Origin: UBA1444 sp964601085
GTDB taxonomy: Bacteria; Bacillota; Negativicutes; UBA1444
Length of the DNA stretch: 64,000 bases
Direction: 5' to 3'
Assembly: GCA_964601085.1 (NCBI GenBank)
Contig: CAZRLN010000008.1
Span: 17,047 to 81,046 of the forward strand
Shown here: positions 25,213 to 34,006 of the stretch, piece by piece
Numbering within the stretch: position 1 is the first letter of the stretch
Layout of the letters: the number at the start of each line of letters is the position of its first letter
Program-made: the position numbers and the translations under genes
Notes under the pieces: generated by a model
The model's input: the letters and a program-made list of their open reading frames with translations, nothing else
What the model was told of the DNA's origin: nothing
Database searches by the model: none

Positions 25213-26601
25213 CTATTCGCAGCGGGATTGCAGGGCTAATGACGCCATCCGGGCCATCTGGCCAAGGTACTGGATCTCCTGCCGGTCAAACTCTCGATAC
25301 ATCCGGGTATCCGCCAGGCCGATGACGCCAATAACGACGCCGGCGGAATCCAGCAACGGGAAGCCGACCACCGCAAACAAGAATTTTGACGAAGAATAGC
25401 CCAGATGATCCGGCCAGGTCGTATAATCATCCACCGCCACCAGTTCGCCGCTTTCCCAGACTTTTCCCACCACGCCCTGGCCTTTTTGCAAGGAAGTCCA
25501 TTCTTTTGCCGCCTCATAACCAGCCAGAATGTACGGTGAAATCGCAGCGCTGTCGGCATCGACCAACCAGATGAAACCACACGGCGCCGCCGCCAATTCC
25601 AGGCATCGATCCAGTACGGCCCGCAGCAAATCATCCCAGCGCCGTCGTCGCAACAAATCTATGGTTGTATCCTGCAAAGCGAGCAGAAACTTGTTTTCCC
25701 GCTGCTCGGTCAAATCGCGGAACAAAATAAAAATAATCGTCTGATCGACATCATGAATCAGCTGTAAGCGTAATTCCACTTCCACCGCATCGCCGTCAGC
25801 CCGGCACGCGGTAATCACCAAGGGCGGCAAGATTTTTCGTTCCGGCAAAGCCTCCTTGCAAATGTGATCCACGGTATCCTGCGAATACGGCGCCAAATCA
25901 TAAAGCGTCAGGGTAAGCGCCTTTCGCAGGGAATACCCGAACAATTGCAAAAAACTCCGATTGACCTCCAGCAACTGCAAGGTGTCCGGGTCGGCGCTGC
26001 ACATCGCTGAAGCCGATTCGGCGAGTACCGTCCGATAACGGACTTCATTGCGCCGCATCGTCGCTTCGAGCTCCTTGCGCCGGGCGATTTCCGCATTGGC
26101 GGTGTCCAGGATCCGGGCATTTTCGATCGCGAGCGAGGCAAAATTCGCCAGTTGCTCTGTTCCGTCGATTTCCAACGCCGTGTATTTCTTGCCAAGGGCT
26201 GTATGGGCCAAAATCAATGCGCCCCACACCGCGCCGTTGACAAACAGGGGAGCTCCCATCGCCGCCCGCATCGATCCCCAATATGGTTCCGGCAGCCGGT
26301 GCTCATAGTTCAGATAGTCCTCCGTCACCACCACGCGTCCTGTCGCCCAGGCCTGTCCGCTGACGCCCTCCCCGCGGCGGATGAAGTAATCCTCCGGCAA
26401 CGTATGGAGTGTTCCCCGATAATAGGCGACACGCATGACATCGCCCTTTTCATCGCGCAGGGCCATATACGCGACATCAGCGCCCACGAACTCCTGGGCC
26501 CGGCGCAAGATGTCCGGCAACAGTTCCGGCAGGCTCCGATGCCGGATCAGTTCCAGCGATGTATCCCTCAGCAAGGTATATAACGGATCCGGTACTGTCA
26601 C
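25213..26601 (-). CDS. GAF-PAS-GAF sensor protein without output domain
   Basis: A 462-residue cytoplasmic protein starting at GTG 26601 (AGGAGGA six bases upstream). It has an N-terminal GAF domain (about residues 10-170, VGADVAYMALRDEKG), a PAS domain (LLEVNRSFLQLFGYSLRKALTLT), and a second GAF domain (about 300-462). It stops straight after the second GAF, so there is no kinase, cyclase, phosphodiesterase or DNA-binding output. The PAS-GAF half is similar along its length to that of the neighbouring HD-GYP protein, indicating tandem duplication. It probably acts through a partner. It follows a secreted-protein gene by 37 bases. Confidence 0.82.
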   Translation of the reverse strand: MTVPDPLYTLLRDTSLELIRHRSLPELLPDILRRAQEFVGADVAYMALRDEKGDVMRVAYYRGTLHTLPEDYFIRRGEGVSGQAWATGRVVVTEDYLNYEHRLPEPYWGSMRAAMGAPLFVNGAVWGALILAHTALGKKYTALEIDGTEQLANFASLAIENARILDTANAEIARRKELEATMRRNEVRYRTVLAESASAMCSADPDTLQLLEVNRSFLQLFGYSLRKALTLTLYDLAPYSQDTVDHICKEALPERKILPPLVITACRADGDAVEVELRLQLIHDVDQTIIFILFRDLTEQRENKFLLALQDTTIDLLRRRRWDDLLRAVLDRCLELAAAPCGFIWLVDADSAAISPYILAGYEAAKEWTSLQKGQGVVGKVWESGELVAVDDYTTWPDHLGYSSSKFLFAVVGFPLLDSAGVVIGVIGLADTRMYREFDRQEIQYLGQMARMASLALQSRCE

Positions 26602-26638
26602 AGCGATTCCTCCTGCACGGCAAAAACTATCCTTCCCC

Positions 26639-27607
26639 TTACCGCAGCTGCACATCGATCCGACGAACCCGGGCGCCGTCCGGCAGCAGTTCCGCACTGT
26701 CTGAACGCACTTTCCGGTCGCCGTAATACTCCCGTGGCAACTCCCGCGTCGCCCGGAGCACCAGATGAACCCCCGACATCGACGACATCACGCCGCCATC
26801 CCATTTTCCCGTGACGATGCCGCCGTAATCCCAGCTAAATCCGTAGAACGAAAACGGTCGGCCATTGATCTCGTTCAATGTCGCCAGATCCGTGCCGATG
26901 CGGATTCCATGGACGGTTTTCCATTTTGCTCCCTCTTTCCGCACGGAAACCGAAGAAGGAGTGATTCCGTATTTATTGTCGCGCCAGAATACGATCAGTT
27001 CATTGGCTGTCCCCGGAAAAACAACAGTGGTGTCGAATTTTTCCGCGCCCTCCGCGCCGTATACCGTCCGCCGTTCCAAATTGTCCGCGCCAAAAAACTT
27101 TTCCAGATCGGCAATCGTGCTATAGGGCTGGATGGGACCGACCCGCATATAGGGCAGGCAGGCCCAGTCATTGACCCCTTCCGCCGGCGACCGGTAAATG
27201 AACTGCCTCCAGTCGGCCAACGGAATATGGGTGTTGCCGGTCTGGTAGTTCCCCCAGAGAATCTCGTTTCGGTCTTTATGCACCAGGAAGGTCGCCCAAC
27301 GCGACCGATGCCCCGACTCGCCGTCCTGAACCACAAATCCCACATAGATCTGGTAAAAATCCCGCTCAACCCGGTTTTTCGCCTGTGGATCCGGTTTTGC
27401 CTCCACCGACATCACTAAGCGATGTTGCGGATTTCGGCGAGCCATCGCCAATATTTCCGGCGTCTGGGCGGTCAGGGTATCGAGAATCCGGTCGACTTCT
27501 GCATCCGCCGGCTGCGACGCCGCGGTTGCGTATGTGTTTAGGCCGGGGACAACGATAATCAGCGCCAGCACTAGGAACGTCACCGTCAAGTTTCGCAAAT
27601 TACTCAT
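26639..27607 (-). CDS. Secreted protein of unknown function
   Basis: A 322-residue protein with a signal peptide (residues 8-30, cleavage near TYATAAS). The mature part shows no domain I can name. It has aromatic-rich segments such as FYQIYVGFVVQDGES, LADWRQFIYRSPAEG, and a C-terminal stretch with IRIGTDLATLNEINGRPFSFYGFSWDYGG that looks like a repeated structural core. There is no membrane helix after the signal. ATG 27607 overlaps the end of the GGDEF gene by 8 bases, so it is translationally coupled to a diguanylate cyclase, which suggests a role linked to surface behaviour. That link is inference only. Confidence 0.65.
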   Translation of the reverse strand: MSNLRNLTVTFLVLALIIVVPGLNTYATAASQPADAEVDRILDTLTAQTPEILAMARRNPQHRLVMSVEAKPDPQAKNRVERDFYQIYVGFVVQDGESGHRSRWATFLVHKDRNEILWGNYQTGNTHIPLADWRQFIYRSPAEGVNDWACLPYMRVGPIQPYSTIADLEKFFGADNLERRTVYGAEGAEKFDTTVVFPGTANELIVFWRDNKYGITPSSVSVRKEGAKWKTVHGIRIGTDLATLNEINGRPFSFYGFSWDYGGIVTGKWDGGVMSSMSGVHLVLRATRELPREYYGDRKVRSDSAELLPDGARVRRIDVQLR

Positions 27608-28766
27608 TTCTTCCCTTCCCCTCCGACACGACCGGGGCAGCGATCGCCACCCGATTCCGGCCATCTTGTTTCGCCAGGTACAGCGCCTTGTCCGCTCGGC
27701 CAAACAGAACGTCAAATGACGCATCCGCGTCTTCCGCCGTAGCAATGCCAATACTGACCGTGAAGCGGTCGGCGTCATCGCCGCCGAAAATCGGCAGCTG
27801 CGCGACTCCTTCGCGAATTCTCTCCCCGATCGTCTTCGCCTGGTCAATCGTGGCGTCACGCAGCAGGATGGCAAACTCTTCGCCGCCCACCCGGCCCAGC
27901 AAATCCTCCTGTCGGATTTGCGTCGAAACGTATTGGGTAAAGCGGATCAACACCGCGTCGCCGACACCGTGGCCGTATTGGTCGTTAATGCGCTTGAAAT
28001 GGTCCAAATCCAGCATCAACAGCGTCAATGGCTGTTTTGAACGATGGAAATGGGCGAATTCGGCTTCCGCCTGCCGGTAAAAATGCCGCCGGTTGGCAAT
28101 TCCCGTGAGATCATCCTGCATCGCCAACCGAGCGATATTTGACTGCGCCGCCTGTTCCGCCAAATGGCTCTGAAATTCCTTGCGCCGAGCTCCGTACAAC
28201 CGAGCGGAAACGAACAATCCCAAGACGTTGACCAGAGCGTAAGAAACCAGCGTAACCAGGATAATGCCCGGATTCAGGACCGTCTTGACAAACAGGTACA
28301 ACAATATGCTGCCAACAGTCAGCAGCAGCGCCGGCAGCAACCGATACAGGAAGCGGTTGGGGAAAAACAGATAGAGACACAAAACACCGACCACATCGAC
28401 CACTGTATGTTGCAGATAGGTCGGCGGTCGAGTGAGATTAATCGCCAGGAACAGACCGGCGCCGATAATCATGGCGACAAACAGCGTGCGTTGGTAGATG
28501 GCGACTTGCCGGACCCGACGCAAAAAGCGAGTGAACAATAAGAAATAAACAACCGCGCATAATCGGAGTCCCACTACCCAAAAAAACGTCCGTCCGCAGC
28601 CGAGCAGCAAATAATCCATGCCGATCAGCAACAAATTGGCGCCTTGCCAGATCCATAGACTGATCCGGGTTATCGATATATTCTCTTCCAGATAGGCCGC
28701 ATTATACTTCTCTTCCAGTTCCGGGTTCGTAAAGGTCGGATCAATCCATTTTCGCCAACGCCGCAA
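27600..28766 (-). CDS. Membrane diguanylate cyclase (GGDEF)
   Basis: A 388-residue protein with about six hydrophobic helices in residues 30-190 and a GGDEF domain from about 215. The active-site motif is GGEEF, with the inhibitory I-site RQED in front (RQEDLLGRVGGEEF), so it should make c-di-GMP and be feedback-inhibited. DLTGIANRRHF and LDLDHFKRINDQYGH are typical. The start is a TTG at 28766; no ATG is available before the first helix and the ribosome-binding site is G-rich but imperfect. It follows the guanine deaminase gene by 37 bases and overlaps the secreted-protein gene. Confidence 0.9.
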   Translation of the reverse strand: MRRWRKWIDPTFTNPELEEKYNAAYLEENISITRISLWIWQGANLLLIGMDYLLLGCGRTFFWVVGLRLCAVVYFLLFTRFLRRVRQVAIYQRTLFVAMIIGAGLFLAINLTRPPTYLQHTVVDVVGVLCLYLFFPNRFLYRLLPALLLTVGSILLYLFVKTVLNPGIILVTLVSYALVNVLGLFVSARLYGARRKEFQSHLAEQAAQSNIARLAMQDDLTGIANRRHFYRQAEAEFAHFHRSKQPLTLLMLDLDHFKRINDQYGHGVGDAVLIRFTQYVSTQIRQEDLLGRVGGEEFAILLRDATIDQAKTIGERIREGVAQLPIFGGDDADRFTVSIGIATAEDADASFDVLFGRADKALYLAKQDGRNRVAIAAPVVSEGKGRNE

Positions 28767-28803
28767 ACTGCCGCCCCCAAGCTCTCCGTTCGGTACTCCG
28801 TGT

Positions 28804-29271
28804 TCAGTACATCGTTTTGTCCGCTTTGTTGCGCCACTCTTCGAAGTTACGCAAACACTCCTCGCGATCTTGGGGAATCAGGCACAATTCCGCCTGGTGT
28901 TGCTCCGGGTGTCGGATATATTCATAGATGGCCTGGTCGTCGAAGCCGATATCCGCCGCATCTTCCTTGCTGCAGCCAAAAAAAACGGTGGGAATGCGCG
29001 CCCAGTAGATGGCCGACAAGCACATCGGGCACGGCTCGCAGGAAGTGTACAGCACACAGTCGGACAGGTCGAAGCGCCCGAGCGCCGCCGCCGCCCGCCG
29101 GATCGTTACCATTTCGGCGTGCGCCGTCGGGTCGTTGCTTTTCAGGACTTCGTTATGACCCCGGGCGACGACCTCTCCCTCGCGAACGATTACCGCGCCA
29201 AACGGCCCGCCTTCGTTGTTGCGGGCGCCGGCAACCGCCTCCTCGCTGGCGATTTTCATAAATGGATGCAA
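28804..29271 (-). CDS. guaD: Guanine deaminase (cytidine-deaminase fold)
   Basis: A 155-residue zinc hydrolase that converts guanine to xanthine. The zinc site is TAHAEM with its catalytic Glu and the PCxxC motif SCEPCPMCLSAIYWARI. Other family features are GGPFGAVIVREG, SNDPTAHAE and the conserved C-terminal FEEWRNKADKTMY, which in GuaD swaps into the neighbouring active site. Length matches Bacillus GuaD. The start is the TTG at 29271, seven bases after GGGAGG; the ATG four codons later is too far from that site. It is the first gene of a cluster with GGDEF, secreted and GAF-PAS-GAF proteins. Confidence 0.88.
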   Translation of the reverse strand: MHPFMKIASEEAVAGARNNEGGPFGAVIVREGEVVARGHNEVLKSNDPTAHAEMVTIRRAAAALGRFDLSDCVLYTSCEPCPMCLSAIYWARIPTVFFGCSKEDAADIGFDDQAIYEYIRHPEQHQAELCLIPQDREECLRNFEEWRNKADKTMY

Positions 29272-29310
29272 GATATTCCCTCCCGTATTACGGTTCTATC
29301 CGCCAAATCA

Positions 29311-29344
29311 CAAAAGAGATGCAGGTTTCCCCACATCTCTTTTG
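29311..29344 (-). terminator. Terminator of the substrate-binding protein gene
   Basis: On the minus strand CAAAAGAGATG and CATCTCTTTTG form an 11-base stem around a loop TGGGGAAACCTG or similar, with the T-run inside the 3' arm. It starts about 25 bases after the stop at 29370. Confidence 0.8.
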
Positions 29345-29369
29345 TTCGTCACAAGTTTTTAAAATCCTG

Positions 29370-30539
29370 TCAGGGCTTTACAGTCGCCTTGAAAATCTGT
29401 TTGCCGTCCTTCATTTCGATGATGACCGCACTCTTGACCGCATCATGCGTAGCATTGAGAGTCGTGGCGCCAGTGATCGCCGGATAGGCTTTGGTCGAGG
29501 CCAACGCCGCTTGGATTTTCGCCTTGTCCAGGCTGTTGGCGCGCTGGATGGCGTCGATCAGCAGTTTGGCCGCATCGTAGCCAAGCACCGCCAGAGCGTC
29601 CGGATTCTGGCCGTATTCTTTTTTGTAGGCCTCCACGAAAGCTTTGGACGCCGGGCTGTTGTCATCGACGGAATAGTGGTTGGTGAAGAACGTGTTGTTG
29701 AGCGCCGGAGCTCCGCCCAGTTCCACCAGTTTCGGCGAATCCCAACCGTCGCCGCCGATGATCGGCGCGGTAATGCCCATCTCACGGGCCTGTTTCACGA
29801 TTTTGCCGACTTCCTCGTAATACCCCGGAACATAGATCACTTCGGCGTTCAAGGATTTCAGCTTCGTCAGGACCGCCTTGAAATCCTGGTCTTTCTGAAG
29901 ATAGGCTTCTTCGGACAGGATACTGCCGCCACCCTTGGTGAAGGCTTCCTTGAAGAACGCCGCCAGGCCTTTGCTGTAGTCGCTGCTGTTATCCACCATG
30001 ATGGCGGCTTTTTTCAGTTTCAGCGTATTGAGAACGAAATTCGCACCCACCGTGCCCTGGAACGGATCGATGAAGCAGACGCGGAAAGTGTAGTCCTTGA
30101 CTTTTTTGCTCTTTTCGTCCACGGTGACTTTCGGGTTCGTAGCGCCAACCGCCAAAAACGGCGTCTTGGTCGCTTCCGCCACACTGGAAGCGGCAATGGC
30201 GTTCGAACTGGCGAACACGCCGGTCACCGCCACGACGTTGTCCTGCGTCGCCAATTTGGTCATCGCGTTGGCCGATTCGGAAGGCTCGCTCTTATTGTCG
30301 GCGATTACCGCCACAATTTGTTTTCCCAGCACGCCGCCTTTGGCATTGATTTCTTTGAAGGCCATTTTGGCGCCATTCGCTGACGAAGTGCCAAAAGTCG
30401 CGTTGCCGCCGGTCATTTCATTCAGCAGGCCGATCTTGACGCTGTTGGAATCGGCGCCCTTGCCGCATCCCGCGAGCAGACTCCCCGCCATCAGCGCCAG
30501 TACCAGAAACCCGACCAGAACCAGATTCTTTTTGTTCAT
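29370..30539 (-). CDS. ABC-type substrate-binding lipoprotein of the branched-chain amino acid (LivK) family
   Basis: A 389-residue binding protein. The signal peptide ends in a lipobox (LAGC, Cys near residue 25), so it is a lipoprotein on the outer face of the cytoplasmic membrane. The mature part is a periplasmic-binding-protein type I fold: VKIGLLNEMTGGNATFG, ADNKSEPSESANAMTKLA, VTGVFASSNAIAAS, PFLAVGATNP, and later APIIGGDGWDSPKLVEL. ATG 30539 follows GGGGAGG. No permease or ATPase gene is adjacent. A glycine riboswitch and terminator precede it, so the ligand may be glycine or a related small amino acid; the family alone would suggest leucine, isoleucine or valine. Confidence 0.9.
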   Translation of the reverse strand: MNKKNLVLVGFLVLALMAGSLLAGCGKGADSNSVKIGLLNEMTGGNATFGTSSANGAKMAFKEINAKGGVLGKQIVAVIADNKSEPSESANAMTKLATQDNVVAVTGVFASSNAIAASSVAEATKTPFLAVGATNPKVTVDEKSKKVKDYTFRVCFIDPFQGTVGANFVLNTLKLKKAAIMVDNSSDYSKGLAAFFKEAFTKGGGSILSEEAYLQKDQDFKAVLTKLKSLNAEVIYVPGYYEEVGKIVKQAREMGITAPIIGGDGWDSPKLVELGGAPALNNTFFTNHYSVDDNSPASKAFVEAYKKEYGQNPDALAVLGYDAAKLLIDAIQRANSLDKAKIQAALASTKAYPAITGATTLNATHDAVKSAVIIEMKDGKQIFKATVKP

Positions 30540-30670
30540 GTGACAACCTCCCCTTTTTCCTATGGCTGGACCCATGCCATGCGGAACCTTGAACATCCTG
30601 CCAACAGCGGAAGGTTCTCAACTCAAATGAAAAGAGTCAAATCTTTCGATCTGACTCTGGACATGCGCAA

Positions 30671-30706
30671 AAAAGGCAACGGCGCAACCCCTTCGCGAGG
30701 GTCGCT
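30671..30706 (-). terminator. Terminator of the glycine riboswitch
   Basis: On the minus strand GCGACCC and GGGGTTGC pair around TCGCGAA and are followed by GCCGTTGCCTTTTTT. It starts within a few bases of the aptamer, the usual place for a glycine-responsive expression platform. Confidence 0.7.
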
Positions 30707-30708
30707 CC

Positions 30709-30800
30709 ATCATCTCTGTCCTTTTGCCTGAGAGTTTCACCGGCCGATCCGACCGATTTGCACCTTCGGCGCCCTGCTGACAGGGGCTCTCCAGAGTTCC
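30709..30800 (-). ncRNA. Glycine riboswitch, single aptamer
   Basis: The minus strand shows CTCTGGAGAGCC, GGGCGCCGAAGGTGCAAA and the 3' block ACTCTCAGGCAAAAGGACAGAG, which are the conserved glycine-aptamer segments, with P1 closed by CTCTG/CAGAG. I see only one clear aptamer; the upstream 90 bases to the promoter do not repeat these blocks. It controls the LivK-type binding protein at 29370-30539. Glycine riboswitches are often activators of glycine-use genes, but here the sense is not known. Confidence 0.92.
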
Positions 30801-30898
30801 ATTCATTTACGGTTCCCGACGGTGCACCGCACGCGTTCCGCAAACTTCACATGGACTGATTGTATTCAGTTATGGACTGATTTTGTCCGCCATTTGCA

Positions 30899-30928
30899 AT
30901 TATAGTGAAAACCCGAACAATTTGTCAA
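30899..30928 (-). promoter_or_regulatory. Sigma-A promoter for the glycine-riboswitch leader
   Basis: On the minus strand TTGACA (30928-30923) and TATAAT (30904-30899) are separated by 18 bases. Both hexamers are perfect. The leader to the ATG at 30539 is about 350 nt and contains the aptamer, its terminator and, near its 5' end, two direct copies of AATCAGTCCAT. Confidence 0.75.
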
Positions 30929-30975
30929 GTATCTACAAAAATTTTCGTGCGCATTCACAGGACAGGGACAGTCTT

Positions 30976-32574
30976 CTATCGCGGCGGCGCCAACAAAAAC
31001 TGCGCCTGCGGATTCTGCTCGATCGTCCAGTTCATTTGCCAGTTGCCCAAAAAGAGCACCACGGGGCGGTCGAACCGGTCCCTGACCACCAAATTTTCAT
31101 CCATATACTTGAGCGGCCGGGCATCCGCCGGATCCTCGACCAGCCAGCGGGCCGCCGTGTGCGGCAAATACTGGATGTCGATCTCCACGCCATATTCGTA
31201 CTGCAGGCGGTAGGCCAGAATTTCGAACTGCAGCTGGCCGACTACGCCGATGACATAGCCCTGATCGGCGGCAATCGGTTGCTGAAAAATCTGGATGGCG
31301 CCTTCCTGCCCCAGTTGGGTGATTCCCTTGATGAAATGCTTTCGTTTCAGCGTCGCTTTCGCCTGCACCTTCGCAAACCGTTCGGGCGGAAACACCGGAA
31401 AATCCTCAAACGTGACATCGACGCCCGGTTCGCAGATCGAGTCGCCAATGGCGAAAATGCCGGGATCGAACAAGCCCACGACATCTCCCGGATAGGCTTC
31501 TTCCACGATGGTCCGCTCCTGCGCCACGAATTGCTGCGGCTGCGTCAACGCCAGCGTTCGACCGGACTGCTTGTGGCGGACAGTCATTCCTCGCGTGAAT
31601 TTGCCGGAACAAATCCGCACGAACGCCAGACGGTCGCGGTGCGCCGGATTCATGTTGGCCTGGATTTTGAACACGAACGCGCTGAATCCCGCCGCGTCCG
31701 GCTGAATCACGCCCTCTTTCGCCAGTCGCGGCGACGGCGAAGGCGCCAGCGTCAGAAACTCTTCGAGGAACGCCCGCACGCCGAAGTTGGTCAGGGCGCT
31801 GCCAAAATACATCGGACTCAGTTCCCCCTGCAGCACGGCTTCGGTATTAAACGAATCCCCGGCCATATCCAGCAATTCAATGTCATGGCAAAGCTGTGCG
31901 TGGATATCCGCCGGCAATTGGCGGGAAAAACTTTCGTCGTTCAGATCGCCGACTTTGGATTTGATGATATTGCTGCCATGCGAACCGTCGGCTTCAAACA
32001 GTTCGACCTGCTTTAACCGCCGGTTGTAAACTCCGCAATAATCCCCATTGATACCGACCGGCCAGTTCATGGGGCAGGAACGAATGCCGAGCACTTTTTC
32101 CAGCTCATCCATCAATTCGAACGGATCCTTGCCGAACCGGTCAATTTTATTGACAAACGTGAACACCGGGATGCGGCGTTGCCGGCAAACCTGAAACAGT
32201 TTCCGGGTTTGTTCTTCCACGCCCTTGGCCGCGTCGATCAACATCACGGCACTATCTGCCGCCATCAGGGTGCGGTAGGTATCCTCACTGAAGTCCTGGT
32301 GGCCGGGAGTGTCCAAGATATTGATGCAACAACCGTCATATTCAAACTGCATGACGCTGGATGTCACCGAAATGCCGCGTTGCTTTTCGATTTCCATCCA
32401 GTCGGAAACGGCATATTTTTGCGCTTTCCGCCCCTTGACGGTGCCGGCCAGATGGATCGCTCCGCCGTACAGCAGCAGTTTCTCCGTCAGCGTGGTCTTC
32501 CCGGCATCCGGGTGGGAAATAATGGCGAACGTCCGCCGTTTTTTTATCTGTTCCTGAAGTTCTGAATCTTGCAT
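30976..32574 (-). CDS. prfC: Peptide chain release factor 3
   Basis: A 532-residue translational GTPase that recycles RF1 and RF2 from the ribosome after termination. GTP-binding motifs are SHPDAGKTTLTEKLL (P loop), DTPGHQDFSEDTYRTL and FVNKIDRFG. The family marker LAGTVKGRKAQKYAVSDWME is present before switch 2, and the C-terminal domains run to the end (FLGNWQMNWTIEQNP). ATG 32574 follows GGAGGTC; eight upstream codons are not needed. It stands alone on the minus strand, upstream of the glycine-riboswitch promoter. Confidence 0.95.
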   Translation of the reverse strand: MQDSELQEQIKKRRTFAIISHPDAGKTTLTEKLLLYGGAIHLAGTVKGRKAQKYAVSDWMEIEKQRGISVTSSVMQFEYDGCCINILDTPGHQDFSEDTYRTLMAADSAVMLIDAAKGVEEQTRKLFQVCRQRRIPVFTFVNKIDRFGKDPFELMDELEKVLGIRSCPMNWPVGINGDYCGVYNRRLKQVELFEADGSHGSNIIKSKVGDLNDESFSRQLPADIHAQLCHDIELLDMAGDSFNTEAVLQGELSPMYFGSALTNFGVRAFLEEFLTLAPSPSPRLAKEGVIQPDAAGFSAFVFKIQANMNPAHRDRLAFVRICSGKFTRGMTVRHKQSGRTLALTQPQQFVAQERTIVEEAYPGDVVGLFDPGIFAIGDSICEPGVDVTFEDFPVFPPERFAKVQAKATLKRKHFIKGITQLGQEGAIQIFQQPIAADQGYVIGVVGQLQFEILAYRLQYEYGVEIDIQYLPHTAARWLVEDPADARPLKYMDENLVVRDRFDRPVVLFLGNWQMNWTIEQNPQAQFLLAPPR

Positions 32575-32660
32575 GCCCGACCTCCGTTGTTGACACATAT
32601 CCTATAGTATACTCCGATTTTGCCGATTCGCAAATAGTTCTCCCCGCCATTAATTTTTAG

Positions 32661-32699
32661 GAAATAAAAAGCGAGCGCAGCTTCAAATCCGCCGCGCCC
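32661..32699 (-). terminator. Intrinsic terminator after the Cache-like protein gene
   Basis: On the minus strand GGGCGCGGC pairs with GCTGCGCTC (two G-T pairs) around a nine-base loop, followed by GCTTTTTATTT. It is about 45 bases after the stop at 32745 and probably ends the MFS-HAD-Cache transcript. Confidence 0.75.
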
Positions 32700-32744
32700 A
32701 TCCTGTCAAAACTCTATTCGTTTACTGCTGAACCCGCCCATCGG

Positions 32745-33968
32745 TTATTTGATCCGGACGATATAGACCATTCCCAAATATTCATTGTTCCAAACCACCG
32801 GCCGCAAATCAAATATCCCCGGAATCCCTTCGTACAAGGATTCCTCCAGCCGCGTCGCCTGCCGCTTGTGAACGGCGTGAAGAAACCGCGCGTCGCCAAG
32901 ACGGCGTCCCGTGCGATAATCGTACTCGATCAGGCTGTTCTCCTCAGGGTAACCGAAGCGGTTGACCCCCTGCGCGTCGATCCATTGCACAGAGTAGATC
33001 CCCGGAGTTTCTTCATAAAATCCTTTCAGGATCTCCATGGCCTTTTTTCGGTCGTTTCGTTGCAGCATCACGGCCAGCGGTCGCTCCGCAGCCAAGCTGT
33101 CCAGCGCCTCTTCCGGACGCAGGGATGGCAGCGCCCCGCCGATTTTACGGCCGGATTTCTCCTGTTCCATATGGGTCATCACCAACCGCCATTGCGAATC
33201 AAATAGAGAAATCGTCTGCCATAACGCTTTTTTTCGCACCGGTTCCGCCGACAGCGGAGAGGGATACTCGTATTCGCCAGCGCCCGCGGGCTGTTCCACG
33301 ATCTGACGTCCCAATTGGACGAGTTGCGGATACGGCTGATACAGTCTGGCCAGGAACAGGTTCAGGCCGATCTGGGCCGGATCTTCATCATACAGAATCT
33401 GGCCTTCCCGGTTCATTACCCAGATGGACACCGGCAGATCCGCCACCAACGGCTTAATCCGATCTCGCAGCAGCTCTTCCGGTTTGAACAACAGACTGAC
33501 GGAACCGAGCAATTGCCCATCCGGCCCCAGCACCGGATATTCCGCATCCATCGCTGCAAATCCTTCCACCGCCCGGAACAGCGAACTCAGTACCGGCGTC
33601 TTCCGCGTCAATACCTGCATGACTTGCGGCTGCTCGCTGATGTTCGTTCCTTCCACATGCTTGTATTTTTCCGGTTCCACGGTGACCATGATCCCGCGGA
33701 CATCAACGGCGGTACAGTCCACAGCATAGGGAAACGCCGCGCACAACCCGTGCAGCGCCTTTCGGGCCGGCTCCCCCTTCAGGCCAACCGTTCCCAGTTT
33801 TTCCGCCGTTTGTTTCAACGCGACATCCAACCGGGAAAATTCGGCGGCAATCCGTTCCCGGGCTAGGTCGGCCGGGCTGTCCGGCTGCTCGGCGGCGCTC
33901 ACCATTGACGGCTGTATCAGCGTCAGGCATAACAACAGGATCGAGAATATTCCCCATCGGTTTGTCAT
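32745..33968 (-). CDS. Secreted Cache-like sensory domain protein
   Basis: A 407-residue exported protein (signal peptide residues 6-25, cleavage near VSAAE). Two halves resemble tandem extracellular Cache/PAS-like sensors: YKHVEGTNISEQPQVMQVL, YPVLGPDGQLLGSVSLLFKPEEL, then GIYSVQWIDAQGVNRFGYPEENSL and the last strand VWNNEYLGMVYIVRIK. There is no transmembrane helix after the signal and no HAMP or catalytic domain, so it may be a free periplasmic sensor or scavenger. ATG 33968 has GGGGAGG eight bases upstream. It follows the HAD gene by 38 bases, so it is probably co-transcribed with it and with the MFS gene. Ligand unknown. Confidence 0.65.
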   Translation of the reverse strand: MTNRWGIFSILLLCLTLIQPSMVSAAEQPDSPADLARERIAAEFSRLDVALKQTAEKLGTVGLKGEPARKALHGLCAAFPYAVDCTAVDVRGIMVTVEPEKYKHVEGTNISEQPQVMQVLTRKTPVLSSLFRAVEGFAAMDAEYPVLGPDGQLLGSVSLLFKPEELLRDRIKPLVADLPVSIWVMNREGQILYDEDPAQIGLNLFLARLYQPYPQLVQLGRQIVEQPAGAGEYEYPSPLSAEPVRKKALWQTISLFDSQWRLVMTHMEQEKSGRKIGGALPSLRPEEALDSLAAERPLAVMLQRNDRKKAMEILKGFYEETPGIYSVQWIDAQGVNRFGYPEENSLIEYDYRTGRRLGDARFLHAVHKRQATRLEESLYEGIPGIFDLRPVVWNNEYLGMVYIVRIK

Positions 33969-34006
33969 CGTCGAATCCTCCCCGCTTTCCCCATTTCTTA
34001 CATTCT

